From the NCBI GenBank assembly GCA_902494345.1, contig CABUSV010000009.1, forward strand, positions 32,535 through 96,534: 64,000 bases of DNA, read 5' to 3'. Positions 51,505 to 60,117 of this stretch are shown here, one piece after another. Both the position numbers and the translations under genes were made by a program. The first letter of the stretch is position 1. Each line of letters opens with the position of its first letter. The notes below the pieces were generated by a model. The model searched no databases. It saw only the letters and a list, made by a program, of their open reading frames with translations, and was not told the origin of the DNA. The DNA is from an uncultured Collinsella sp. (GTDB lineage Bacteria > Actinomycetota > Coriobacteriia > Coriobacteriales > Coriobacteriaceae).

Positions 51505-52150
51505 GATAATAGTCCAGCTTCTTTTCGGCGGCGCCCAGCAGCATCTCGACCACAAAGTTAAAGACCCAGTAAATCAGCGCCGCGATCGCAAACGGCACCA
51601 TACTCACCTGCGAGGCGACCAGCGCCTTGGCCGTCGAGAACATCTCACCCACGCCAATGGCAAACGCCAGCGACGTGTCCTTGACCAGCGTGATAATCTC
51701 GTTGCCCATCGCCGGCAGAATACGCTTGGCGACCTGCGGCATCACGATATACAGAAACGTCTGCACGCGCGAATAGCCCAGCACCTCGGCGGCCTCGTAT
51801 TGACCGCGCGGAATGGACTGCAAGCCCGAGCGATAGATCTCGGCAAAGTAACCGGCGTAGTTGATGATGAACGCCACGACGCACGCCGTCCACTTGGAAT
51901 CGGGCGTGAGCGAAATGCCAAACACGTAGTACGGGGCAAAGTAGATGGCAAACATCTGCAGCATGAGCGGCGTACCGCGCATGACCGAAATGTAGATGCG
52001 CGCAATCCAGCGAAGCGGCGCGATTTTGCTCATGCGCATAAACGCCACGGGAATTCCCAGCGGAATCGACCCCAACAGCGTCAGCACAAACAACTGCAAA
52101 CTGACCAAGAAACCCTGGCCAAGCATCTGCATCATGACCTGAATAGACAT
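51497..52150 (-). CDS. Polar amino-acid ABC transporter, permease subunit
   Basis: The start ATG 52150 overlaps the binding-protein stop as TAATG, giving 217 residues with five hydrophobic helices. The EAA loop reads YEAAEVLGYSRVQTFLYIVMPQ, and ISVMRGTPLMLQ near residue 60 is the HisM/GlnP family signature. One permease gene suggests a homodimeric channel. Specificity is not readable, but GTPLMLQ-type permeases carry polar amino acids. Confidence 0.94.
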   Translation of the reverse strand: MSIQVMMQMLGQGFLVSLQLFVLTLLGSIPLGIPVAFMRMSKIAPLRWIARIYISVMRGTPLMLQMFAIYFAPYYVFGISLTPDSKWTACVVAFIINYAGYFAEIYRSGLQSIPRGQYEAAEVLGYSRVQTFLYIVMPQVAKRILPAMGNEIITLVKDTSLAFAIGVGEMFSTAKALVASQVSMVPFAIAALIYWVFNFVVEMLLGAAEKKLDYYHD

Positions 52151-53010
52151 TACTTGAGCACCCAATTATCGAAAGACAAACCATAGCTTGAATATTTATC
52201 GCAGAGGTCCTTGACCGTGCCGTCCTCGTAGAGCGCCTTGAGCGACTCGGCTACAGCATCGGCCGACTTGGTGTCGCCCTTCTTAAAGCCAACGGCGTAG
52301 TGCTCGCTGGACAGCGGCTCATCAAGCTGCGTATAAGCATCGGGCTTGGCGGCAAGCTGATACTGGGCAATCGAAAGGTCGCAAGCCACGGCATCGACCG
52401 CGCCGCTCTCGAGCTGCATAAAGGCCGTGTTGTACTCGCCGATCGTGTCGAGCGTGGCAAACGTCGCTGCCAGATCCTTCTGGTCACCCTCAAGCACGTC
52501 CTGCGCAGCGGAATCAGTCTGGGTAATCACAGTCTTGCCGGCAAGATCGTCCCAGCCCTTGATGCCCGCATCCTTCTTGACCACCAGCACCTGCTCGTTG
52601 AGCATGTACGGCTCGGAGAACGTGTAGTCGTCCTCACGGCCCTCCATGGTAAAGCCGTTCCAGATGCAGTTGATGGCGCCCGAGTTAAGCAGCGTATCCT
52701 TGGCATCCCAGTCGATGGCCTCGTATTTGACCTCCCAGCCCTGCTTATCGGCAACAGCCTTGGCAAGATCGAGATCAAAGCCGGTGTACTCGCCATCGTC
52801 GCCCACAAAGCCGTACGGAGGATAGGACTTATCAAAGCCCACCACGAGCTTCTTGGACTCCGCAGCGCCCTTCACATCCTTGGCCGCGGCAGAGCCAGCA
52901 GCGGAGCCCTTGCCGGCACCACCGCCGCAACCGACAAGACCAAGGCCAAGCACCGTGGCGAGCGAGCCGGCTAGACCAACAAACTGACGACGAGACATAT
53001 CGGTATTCAT
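52150..53010 (-). CDS. Amino-acid ABC transporter, substrate-binding lipoprotein
   Basis: ATG 53010 behind AAGGGGG gives 286 residues. The N-terminus MNTDMSRRQFVGLAGSLA has a twin-arginine pattern and ends in a lipobox LGLVGC, so this may be a Tat-exported lipoprotein. The mature part is SBP_bac_3: VVGFDKSYPPYGFVGDDGEY, FDLDLAKAVADKQG, and NGFTMEGREDDYTFSEPYM. Cluster 3 binding proteins take polar amino acids. Operon order is binding protein, permease, ATPase. Confidence 0.94.
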   Translation of the reverse strand: MNTDMSRRQFVGLAGSLATVLGLGLVGCGGGAGKGSAAGSAAAKDVKGAAESKKLVVGFDKSYPPYGFVGDDGEYTGFDLDLAKAVADKQGWEVKYEAIDWDAKDTLLNSGAINCIWNGFTMEGREDDYTFSEPYMLNEQVLVVKKDAGIKGWDDLAGKTVITQTDSAAQDVLEGDQKDLAATFATLDTIGEYNTAFMQLESGAVDAVACDLSIAQYQLAAKPDAYTQLDEPLSSEHYAVGFKKGDTKSADAVAESLKALYEDGTVKDLCDKYSSYGLSFDNWVLK

Positions 53011-53038
53011 GGTATTCCCCCTTGATGGCACTTTAGTT

Positions 53039-53082
53039 AGGTAAAGTGAGTCATGTAACGTTCAGAATCATACACTTTACCT
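53039..53082. promoter_or_regulatory. Inverted repeat upstream of the amino-acid ABC operon
   Basis: AGGTAAAGTG (53039-53048) and CACTTTACCT (53073-53082) are perfect complements 24 bp apart, 29 bp upstream of the binding-protein ATG. They may be operator half-sites. Regulator unknown. Confidence 0.5.
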
Positions 53083-53101
53083 TGATAGAGTACAAGGGAG
53101 G

Positions 53102-53252
53102 GTTTGCCCGACGTGGGCGGGGAGCGGCGCGTAATTAAGTTTCCTGCTCTACAGTCCTGCGCAAGACGGAAAGCACATTAAGTGCTTTCCTTTGCGTGCG
53201 GAACTCGCGATAAACTTAATTACGCGCCGCTCCCCGCCCACGCCGGGCAAAC
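53102..53252. repeat. Long variable-arm hairpin element, copy 5 (41-bp arms)
   Basis: Arms 53102-53142 and 53212-53252 are complementary over 41 bp with one mismatch (A opposite C), the longest inverted repeat of the window. The 69-bp interior holds GGAAAGCAC-ATTAA-GTGCTTTCC, flanked by TGCGCAA and TTGCGTG. It lies between divergent genes, so it cannot be only a terminator. With the operator repeat it accounts for the 347-bp gap 53011-53357. Confidence 0.85.
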
Positions 53253-53357
53253 GTCGTTGGACTTATCACTGACACGATTAAACCGCTTGTATATCGTCTG
53301 CTGGCTTGGCACGGTACAATACTTGCAGCTTTAATTCATGAATTAGTGGAGTTATTG

Positions 53358-54806
53358 ATGGCAGAATCTCGTGCGGAACGTAGGGCTCGTCGTGCTTTGG
53401 TGGAGGCGGCTGAGGGGTCGAAGGAGGAGAAATCTTCTACGAAATCCAAGTCTTCTAAAGCTGCAAAAAGCAAATCGGCTAAGGGCAAGGCTAAGGCCAA
53501 GCGTCCCGGCTCTCGTCGGAACGAGGATAAGGCATCTCAGACTCGCTCCAAGCGCTCGCATAAAGATAGGGTTTCGTCTGCGCGTAAGGCTGTGGACCCC
53601 AAGTCTCCTTGTTCCATCATGAAAGCTTGCGGTGGGTGCACGGCACTCAATCGTCCTTATAAAAAGCAGTTGGCAGCTAAGCAGGCTGCTATGGAGGAGC
53701 TTTTTGCTGCTCTTTGCGGGCGCGAGGGTATTAGCGTCGACCCCATTCACGGTATGAGCGTCACCCTGGGCGACCCGGGCAAATATCCTGCGCCGCGTGG
53801 CTTTCGTCATAAGGCTGCCACTCCCTTTGCTCCCGGTAAGGAGGGCGCCGTCCGTTGCGGTTTCTTTGAGCGCGGCACACACAAGATCGTTGCCGTACCC
53901 GAATGCCCCGTCGAAGCACCGGGCGCCCGTCAGATTCTCAACGGCATCGCACGCGAAGCTGAGCGGCTGCATATTCCCGCCTTTAATGAGGACAAGCATC
54001 TTGGTTTGCTTCGCTATGCCGTCGTCCGCTGCGGTTGGCGTACCGACCAGGTCATGGTTACGCTCGTGACCGCCCAGCGTGACTTACCGCATGCGCAGGA
54101 GTTCTTTGAGGCCATCGCGGCGCTCGATCCGCATATCGTCACCGTTGCCCAAAATATCAATGGCCGCCCCGGTAACGCCATCTTGGGCGAGGAGACTCGT
54201 ATCGTCTATGGCGCCGAGTGCATGCGCGACCAGCTGCTCGGTTGCGAATTCGATATCTCCCCTACCGCGTTCTATCAGACCAATCCGCAGCAGACCGAGC
54301 TGCTCTATCAGCTCGCGATTGACGGCATGGATCTGCAGCAGGGCGATGTGCTTATGGATGCCTATTGTGGTAGCGGAACTATCGGCCTGTGCGCAGCCAA
54401 AGCCGCCCAGGACAAGGGCGTCGGCATTATGCTGCTTGGCGTGGAGCGCAACCACGCCGGCATTGCCGACGCACGTCGTAATGCCGAGCTCAACGGCCTC
54501 ACCCGCAGCGCCTGGTTTATGGCCGACGATGCGACCGACTATATCCTCGATGCCGCCGACAACAACGAACGCGTCGACATTCTTTCCATCGACCCGCCGC
54601 GCGCCGGCTCCACGCCCGAGTTCCTCGAGGCTGCCTGCGCGCTTAAGCCGCGCCGCATCACCTATATCAGCTGCAACCCCGTAACTCAAGAGCGCGACCT
54701 GCATCAGCTCCTCGACGGAGGCTATCGCCTGCTCAAGATCACGCCCGTCGACATGTTCCCTCACACCGACCACACCGAAACCGTAGCGGTCCTCGAACGC
54801 CGCTAA
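53358..54806 (+). CDS. 23S rRNA (uracil-5-)-methyltransferase RlmD/RumA family
   Basis: ATG 53358 (MAESRAERRARR) with GGAG upstream gives 482 residues. An unusual Lys/Ser/Ala-rich basic extension covers about 1-80. C85-x5-C91-x2-C94 with C183 match the iron-sulfur ligands of RumA. The SAM domain has VLMDAYCGSGTIGLCAA, and YISCNPVTQERDL holds the catalytic nucleophile cysteine. It should methylate a uridine in 23S rRNA (or tRNA, as TrmA-like relatives do). The basic tail may bind RNA. Codon use in the tail is more AT-rich than in the rest, which suggests a late addition. Confidence 0.92.
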   Translation: MAESRAERRARRALVEAAEGSKEEKSSTKSKSSKAAKSKSAKGKAKAKRPGSRRNEDKASQTRSKRSHKDRVSSARKAVDPKSPCSIMKACGGCTALNRPYKKQLAAKQAAMEELFAALCGREGISVDPIHGMSVTLGDPGKYPAPRGFRHKAATPFAPGKEGAVRCGFFERGTHKIVAVPECPVEAPGARQILNGIAREAERLHIPAFNEDKHLGLLRYAVVRCGWRTDQVMVTLVTAQRDLPHAQEFFEAIAALDPHIVTVAQNINGRPGNAILGEETRIVYGAECMRDQLLGCEFDISPTAFYQTNPQQTELLYQLAIDGMDLQQGDVLMDAYCGSGTIGLCAAKAAQDKGVGIMLLGVERNHAGIADARRNAELNGLTRSAWFMADDATDYILDAADNNERVDILSIDPPRAGSTPEFLEAACALKPRRITYISCNPVTQERDLHQLLDGGYRLLKITPVDMFPHTDHTETVAVLERR

Positions 54807-54834
54807 CCAACCTCAGTAGATTTTTGGGACAAGA

Positions 54835-54864
54835 AAGGGGGCGACCCGCCTGGGCCGCCCCCTT
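54835..54864. terminator. Terminator between RNA methyltransferase and PHP gene (convergent)
   Basis: AAGGGGGCG pairs with CGCCCCCTT around a 12-base loop. Confidence 0.8.
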
Positions 54865-54884
54865 CGCTTGGTTTATAAACTCCG

Positions 54885-55706
54885 CTACATCCCATTGCGC
54901 AGATCGCACACGCCGGCTGCCGCCATCTCGCGCAGCAGCGTCTCGCGGTCGCGCGTCACGATCAAATCCAGCGGGAAGTGAATCTCGTCGAGCATCTTGC
55001 GCGCGTGATCGAGCTTGCCAATGGCCATGCCAATGTGGGCATCGGTCGACACGCCAATGCCCACGCCCAGTTCGGCGCAGCGCTCGGCGATCTTGCGGCA
55101 TACAGCCCAATGCTCAGTGTCGACACCGCGTTCAAGACTATGGTTGTTGATCTCGATAATCTTGTGCTTGGCCTTAGCTGCCAACAGCACCTCGTCGATA
55201 TCGAACGGCACGCCCGAACGCCCCGTGTGGCCCAGCATGAACACCTTGGGGTGCTCCAGGGCATTGATATACATCCCGGTCGTCTGGGCCAGCGTCGCGC
55301 CCTCAGCAATCTGCGGATTATGCACGCTTGCAACCAAATAATCCAAATTACGCGTAACCAAATCGAACAGTGAATGCTGACGGCCGTACGAATCGCCGGC
55401 GATATCGAACGTGACAGGAGTGTCCTCGCCAAACAGGCTTCCGTCCAGCGAAACGATATCGGCCTCGGCACCACGCAGCACCAACACGCCGCTCCAAATG
55501 CGCGGCCAGATATCCTGGTTGATAAAGAATTGGTAACTGCGCAGGTCATTGGGGCAAGCCGTAACCATAGAGCTCAGATGGTCGGCAGATCCGAGCACCT
55601 GCAGACCACGCTCTGCCGCCCAGTACACATTCTCCTCAATGGTCGAATATGCATGCGCAGAGAACATCGTATGGGTATGAATGTCACAAGAAAGCAGGTA
55701 GGGCAT
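54885..55706 (-). CDS. PHP-domain phosphatase (YcdX-like)
   Basis: The 273-residue protein begins MPYLLSCDIHTHTMFSAHAYST, the PHP metal motif HxHTxxS. Later motifs GSADHLSSM, VASVHNPQIAEG, EINNHSLERG and STDAHIGMAIG supply the remaining His/Asp/Glu ligands. The layout is that of YcdX-type trinuclear-zinc phosphatases. AAGGAG precedes ATG 55706. The substrate is unknown. Confidence 0.9.
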   Translation of the reverse strand: MPYLLSCDIHTHTMFSAHAYSTIEENVYWAAERGLQVLGSADHLSSMVTACPNDLRSYQFFINQDIWPRIWSGVLVLRGAEADIVSLDGSLFGEDTPVTFDIAGDSYGRQHSLFDLVTRNLDYLVASVHNPQIAEGATLAQTTGMYINALEHPKVFMLGHTGRSGVPFDIDEVLLAAKAKHKIIEINNHSLERGVDTEHWAVCRKIAERCAELGVGIGVSTDAHIGMAIGKLDHARKMLDEIHFPLDLIVTRDRETLLREMAAAGVCDLRNGM

Positions 55707-55871
55707 CAGGTCTCCTTATCTGGCACGGCCGTCGCTTATATTCATTGTACGCATAGCCTTCGATAGTCGTAAAACCACTCCATCCCAAAGACACAACGTC
55801 CATGACAACGGGGTCCGGCTTAACACCAAACCCCGTTTCACGTAAAACATTGTAGGCAGAGCGCTTTACTT

Positions 55872-57056
55872 TTAACGATACTCGTCCGCCAACTGTTTCC
55901 AAGCGGGTAGCGAATTGATAATCGTCTCGTAACTCACGCAGTAGCCCAGGCGGAACCAGCCCGGCATACCAAAGCTGTCCGAGGGGACCGCAAGCAACTC
56001 ATACTTCTTTGCGTGCTCGCAAAACGCATTCGCATCGGGTTCCAACGCTTTCACCCATAGGTAGAACGCGCCATCCGGCTCAACATAGGTGTAGCCATAC
56101 TCCGCCAGTGCGTCGGTAAGCGCCGTGCGGTTGCGAGCATAGGCCTCAACGTCACTCGGCTCATCGATGCAGTCGATAATTACGCGCTGAAAGAGCGCCG
56201 GCGCGCACACGAAGCCCAGCGTACGGGCGGCACCGGCAACGGCGGGCATTAGACGATCTGCCTGAGGATTCGTATTGGGAACAAGGATCCATCCCACGCG
56301 CTCACCCGGCAGCGACAGCGACTTGGAATACGAGTAGCACACGATGGTGTGCTCGTAGATCGAGGGCACCCAAGGCACCTCGGCACCGTACACGATCTCG
56401 CGGTACGGCTCATCCGAGATGAGCATAATTGGATTCTCGGAATCGCGCTGAGCGTTGGCCTCGCGCAGAACATTGGCCAGTCGCGTCAGCGTATTGCGTG
56501 TATATACGGCACCAGTCGGATTGTTGGGCGAGTCGATGATGACGGCCGCCGTCTTATCGCTGATCGCCTTGAGCACGTTGTCCACGCTCAGCTGGAACGT
56601 ATCTTCATCGGCGAGCGCCTCAACACACGTACAGCCGGCCTTCTCAATCCAAACGCGATACTCCGGAAAGTACGGGGCGATAACAATAACCTCGTCGCCC
56701 GGGTTCGTAACGGCGTTGAGCGTGCAGGTGAGCGAAGCCGCGGCACCCACCGTCATAAAGACGTCCTTACCCTCATAGTTCGTTCCAAAGCGGCGGTTGA
56801 GCGATTCGGCGACGGCTGCTCGACATTGCGGCAGGCCCGGTGCGGGCGTGTAGCCGTGCAACTGGTCACTCGGCAGCTCCAGAGCCTTCTTAATCGACTC
56901 AGCCACAGCAGCGGGCGCCGGAACGCTCGGATTGCCCAGCGAAAAATCGAATACGTTTTCCGCACCGATCTGCGCCTTGCGCTCAAGGCCATAGCTAAAA
57001 ATCTCGCGGATGATGGAGCTTTCCGCACCGCGAGCATACATCGTTTCGTTGATCAT
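55872..57056 (-). CDS. Class I/II pyridoxal-phosphate aminotransferase
   Basis: ATG 57056 (MINETMYARGAESSIIREIF) gives 394 residues; the longer frame upstream crosses a tandem REP element and is rejected. NVFDFSLGNPSVPAP is the substrate-arm motif, IIDSPNNPTGAVY and ISDEPYREIVYG are cofactor motifs, and SYSKSLSLPGERVGW carries the Schiff-base lysine. The C-terminus has WFRLGYCVSYETI with the carboxylate-binding Arg. It resembles the aspartate or aromatic aminotransferase group Igamma. Substrate is not certain. It lies 165 bp upstream of the PHP gene on the same strand. Confidence 0.93.
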   Translation of the reverse strand: MINETMYARGAESSIIREIFSYGLERKAQIGAENVFDFSLGNPSVPAPAAVAESIKKALELPSDQLHGYTPAPGLPQCRAAVAESLNRRFGTNYEGKDVFMTVGAAASLTCTLNAVTNPGDEVIVIAPYFPEYRVWIEKAGCTCVEALADEDTFQLSVDNVLKAISDKTAAVIIDSPNNPTGAVYTRNTLTRLANVLREANAQRDSENPIMLISDEPYREIVYGAEVPWVPSIYEHTIVCYSYSKSLSLPGERVGWILVPNTNPQADRLMPAVAGAARTLGFVCAPALFQRVIIDCIDEPSDVEAYARNRTALTDALAEYGYTYVEPDGAFYLWVKALEPDANAFCEHAKKYELLAVPSDSFGMPGWFRLGYCVSYETIINSLPAWKQLADEYR

Positions 57057-57114
57057 CTGTTCCCCTTTCGCATAGGCGCTATTGTACGCTTTAGCCGAGC
57101 AAAGTGCCGCAGCA

Positions 57115-57210
57115 ATGTTGATTGGGGACAGACTTAAATGCGTGAAAATGTTGATTGGGAACAGACTTAAATGCGTGAAAACGCTCATTTTAGTCTGTCC
57201 CCAATCAACA
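57115..57210. repeat. REP-like element: tandem 33-bp units plus inverted arm
   Basis: Two 33-bp units (57115-57147 and 57148-57180) differ at one base (GGGGACAG versus GGGAACAG). 57191-57210 is the exact complement of 57116-57135, so either unit can pair with it. The core TTGATTGGGGACAGACTT belongs to the GGGACAG palindrome family of this window. Confidence 0.85.
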
Positions 57211-57236
57211 GACGGCCCCATATCGCTCAAAAGAAA

Positions 57237-57266
57237 AAGCCTCCGCAGGTTTCCCCGCGGAGGCTT
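57237..57266 (-). terminator. Terminator after ftsH
   Basis: AAGCCTCCGC pairs with GCGGAGGCTT; the minus strand continues TTTTCTTTTG. Confidence 0.88.
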
Positions 57267-57278
57267 TTGCCACAGAGA

Positions 57279-59420
57279 CTATTTGTCGGCGTCGGTGTCG
57301 GCATCGGCACCGACGACGGCATGGTCATCGTCAGCATCATCGGATGCGGCTTCGGCATCCTCCTGCATGGCCGCCTGCGCAAAGGCCGCGGCATCAGCCG
57401 CCAGCTCCTCCTCGCTCATGCGAGGCGCGCGCTTCTTGGTCGGCATGCCGGCCGCCTTGGCATTGCGCTCCTCCTTGGCCGCCAGGATATCGCCCTCGCG
57501 CTCAAGGTAGGCATTCCACTCGTTGTCGAGCAGGGCGTTCACGGCGTCGCCTTCGACGGTCTCGCGCTCAAGCAGCACCTTCGCCATCAGATCGAGTTGA
57601 TCGCGACGGGCATCCAAAATCTCGACCGCACGACGATGGGCTTCGCGCATGATGCGCTGAACCTCGATATCGATACGGCGCGCCGTCTCCTCGGAGTAAT
57701 CCTGGTGATCGGCGTAATCGCGACCAAGGAACACCTGATGTTGCGCCTCGCCAAACACTTGCGTGCCCAGCTCCTCGCTCATGCCCAGGCGCGTGACCAT
57801 CTCGCGCGCCATCTTGGTTGCGCGCTCCAGATCGTTGCTCGCGCCCGACGTAATGTCATCGCACATGAGCTCCTCGGCAACGCGACCGCCCAAGAACACG
57901 GCGAGCTCGTCGAGCATCTCGTTCTTGGTCTTGAGGAAGTGGTCCTCCTGCGGAAGCTGCAGCGTGTAGCCCAGAGCCTGACCGCGGCTGACGATCGAGA
58001 TCTTGTGGACCGGATCGGAGTGCTCCAGGATGTGGCCCACCAGGGCGTGACCGCTCTCGTGGTAGGCAATCGTGGTGCGCTCGGCCTCGGTCATCACGCG
58101 ACCCTTGCGCTGCGGTCCGGCAATCACGCGCTCCATCGATTCCTCGACCTCGTCCATCGAGATCACGGAACGATGACGGCGAGCGGCCAGCAACGCAGAC
58201 TCGTTGAGCAGGTTCGCCAAATCGGCACCAGTAAAGCCAACGGTCATCTGGGCGAGCTTCTCAAACTTAACGTCCTCGTCCATCGGCTTGTTCTCGGCAT
58301 GCACGCGCAAGATCTGCTCGCGGCCCTTCACATCCGGACGGTCGACCGTAACCTGACGGTCAAAACGGCCGGGACGCAGCAATGCCGGATCTAGGATGTC
58401 AGGACGGTTGGTCGCAGCGATCAGGATGACCGACTCGCTTTCCTCAAAGCCGTCCATCTCGACCAGCAGCTGGTTGAGCGTCTGCTCGCGCTCGTCGTGA
58501 CCGCCGCCCAAGCCAGCTCCGCGCTGACGTCCCACGGCATCGATCTCATCGATGAAGATGATCGACGGGGCCTGGGACTTGGCCTCCTTAAAGAGGTCAC
58601 GCACACGGCTGGCGCCGACACCTACGAACATCTCGACAAAGTCGGAACCCGAGATGCTAAAGAACGGCACGCCCGCCTCGCCGGCAACAGCCTTGGCCAG
58701 CAGCGTTTTACCGGTGCCCGGAGGGCCAACCAGCAACACGCCACGCGGGATCTTGGCGCCCAGCTTGCGATAGCGATCAGGATCGCTCAAAAAGTCACGG
58801 ATCTCCTCGAGCTCCTCGACTGCCTCGTCCACGCCGGCAACGTCTTCAAACTTGACCTTGGGGCGTGTGGCCTCGTTGGTCTTGGCGTTGGTCTTGCCAA
58901 ACTGCATGTTCCTGTTGTTGGCGCCCATCATCTGGCGCATAAAGTAGAACATGATGGCGATAAGGGCGATCGTCGGAAGCACACTCATCGCCAAGTCGCC
59001 CCAAAAATCGGGATCGTTGGTGTTGACGATGTACTTGGTATCGGGGTGCTCCGCCATGAGCTCGGCAAGCGAATCGGAGCCGACATAGGTCGAAGAGAAG
59101 CTCTTGAGCTCGCTCGTATCGCCCTTGTCCTTCTTCGTCTTCCAGTAATGACCCGTCACGCTTCCGTCTTGAACCGTATAGGTCAGATCTTCGACGCGAT
59201 CCTGCTTGATGGCGCTCACCATCTCGCTCGTCGCGAGCTTAACGGTATTGCTGGAATTGGCAAAGCCGGAGCCCATGTTAAAGAAGGCGTAGCCCAGAAG
59301 CGCGCAAGCCAAAATAAAATACAGCCAGCCCGTACGCGTGGGCTTCTTGCCTCCGGGCATCCCCGGGATCTTTGGGTCCCGGGGAGTCTGGGAATTGTTA
59401 TCGTTACGGTCGTCGGGCAT
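57279..59420 (-). CDS. ftsH: ATP-dependent zinc metalloprotease FtsH
   Basis: The 713-residue membrane protease has two membrane helices (about 33-50 and 141-163), an AAA domain with Walker A GPPGTGKT (232-239), Walker B FIDEIDAVGRQR and the second region of homology ATNRPDILDPALLRPGRFDR, and the zinc site HESGH (454-458). Full family length plus an acidic Ala/Asp-rich C-terminal tail. It removes misassembled membrane and regulatory proteins. It starts one base after the hpt stop, in the classical tilS-hpt-ftsH order. Confidence 0.97.
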   Translation of the reverse strand: MPDDRNDNNSQTPRDPKIPGMPGGKKPTRTGWLYFILACALLGYAFFNMGSGFANSSNTVKLATSEMVSAIKQDRVEDLTYTVQDGSVTGHYWKTKKDKGDTSELKSFSSTYVGSDSLAELMAEHPDTKYIVNTNDPDFWGDLAMSVLPTIALIAIMFYFMRQMMGANNRNMQFGKTNAKTNEATRPKVKFEDVAGVDEAVEELEEIRDFLSDPDRYRKLGAKIPRGVLLVGPPGTGKTLLAKAVAGEAGVPFFSISGSDFVEMFVGVGASRVRDLFKEAKSQAPSIIFIDEIDAVGRQRGAGLGGGHDEREQTLNQLLVEMDGFEESESVILIAATNRPDILDPALLRPGRFDRQVTVDRPDVKGREQILRVHAENKPMDEDVKFEKLAQMTVGFTGADLANLLNESALLAARRHRSVISMDEVEESMERVIAGPQRKGRVMTEAERTTIAYHESGHALVGHILEHSDPVHKISIVSRGQALGYTLQLPQEDHFLKTKNEMLDELAVFLGGRVAEELMCDDITSGASNDLERATKMAREMVTRLGMSEELGTQVFGEAQHQVFLGRDYADHQDYSEETARRIDIEVQRIMREAHRRAVEILDARRDQLDLMAKVLLERETVEGDAVNALLDNEWNAYLEREGDILAAKEERNAKAAGMPTKKRAPRMSEEELAADAAAFAQAAMQEDAEAASDDADDDHAVVGADADTDADK

Positions 59421-59421
59421 C

Positions 59422-59970
59422 TTACGAATAAACCTCCGGTTTCAAAATGCCCAGATACGGAAGGTTACGATAGCGCTCGGCATAGTCGAGGCCGTAGCCC
59501 ACCACAAAGGCATCGGGGCAATGGGTTCCAACATACTTGGGCGTGATGGCCGAGACGCGGTCCTCAACGTCCTTCCACAGGAAGGCGGCGACCTCCAGAG
59601 AAGCGGGCTTGCGGCTCTCGAGGTTCTTCATCAGATACTTGAGCGTCAGGCCCGAGTCCAGAATGTCCTCGACGATCAGCACGTCGCGACCGCGGATGTC
59701 GATATCCAGGTCCTTAATGATACGCACGATACCCGAGGACTTCACACCGTCGCCATAGCTCGAAACAGCCATGAAATCGATGTTGGTCGGCAGCTCGATC
59801 TTACGCATCAGGTCGCCCATAAAGACCACGGCGCCGCGCAGGACCGCAATCAGCACCAGATCCTTACCCGCGTAGTCGCGAGTAATCTGCTCGCCTAGGC
59901 GAGAGACGATACCGTCGATATCCTCCTGCGTGAACAGAACCTTCTCGATATCCGGATGTTGAGAAGCCAT
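59422..59970 (-). CDS. hpt: Hypoxanthine phosphoribosyltransferase
   Basis: The 182-residue protein shows VLIAVLRGAVVFMGDLMRKI, SSYGDGVKSSGIV, and the PRPP loop VLIVEDILDSGLTL, followed by VGYGLDYAERYRNLPYLG. It salvages hypoxanthine and guanine to nucleotides. ATG 59970 follows AAAGGG. It is the middle gene of the tilS-hpt-ftsH cluster, 147 bp after tilS. Confidence 0.97.
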   Translation of the reverse strand: MASQHPDIEKVLFTQEDIDGIVSRLGEQITRDYAGKDLVLIAVLRGAVVFMGDLMRKIELPTNIDFMAVSSYGDGVKSSGIVRIIKDLDIDIRGRDVLIVEDILDSGLTLKYLMKNLESRKPASLEVAAFLWKDVEDRVSAITPKYVGTHCPDAFVVGYGLDYAERYRNLPYLGILKPEVYS

Positions 59971-60117
59971 GACAACCCTTTCTTGTGCTTATCGCCCACA
60001 CACCGCCGTATGGACGCGAACTACACATTCTAGCAGCGCACGGGGTAAATTTACCAGCCCGTGCGCCATCAGCGCGGGAATACCGTCAACGTCGCACAGA
60101 ATAGCAGGCGTGGGACG

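Noticed and set aside
55684..55902. 72-residue minus-strand frame between the aminotransferase and PHP genes
   Set aside because: It overlaps both neighbours (31 bp with the aminotransferase, 23 bp with the PHP gene), has no ribosome site and no known domain, although part of the peptide looks protein-like.
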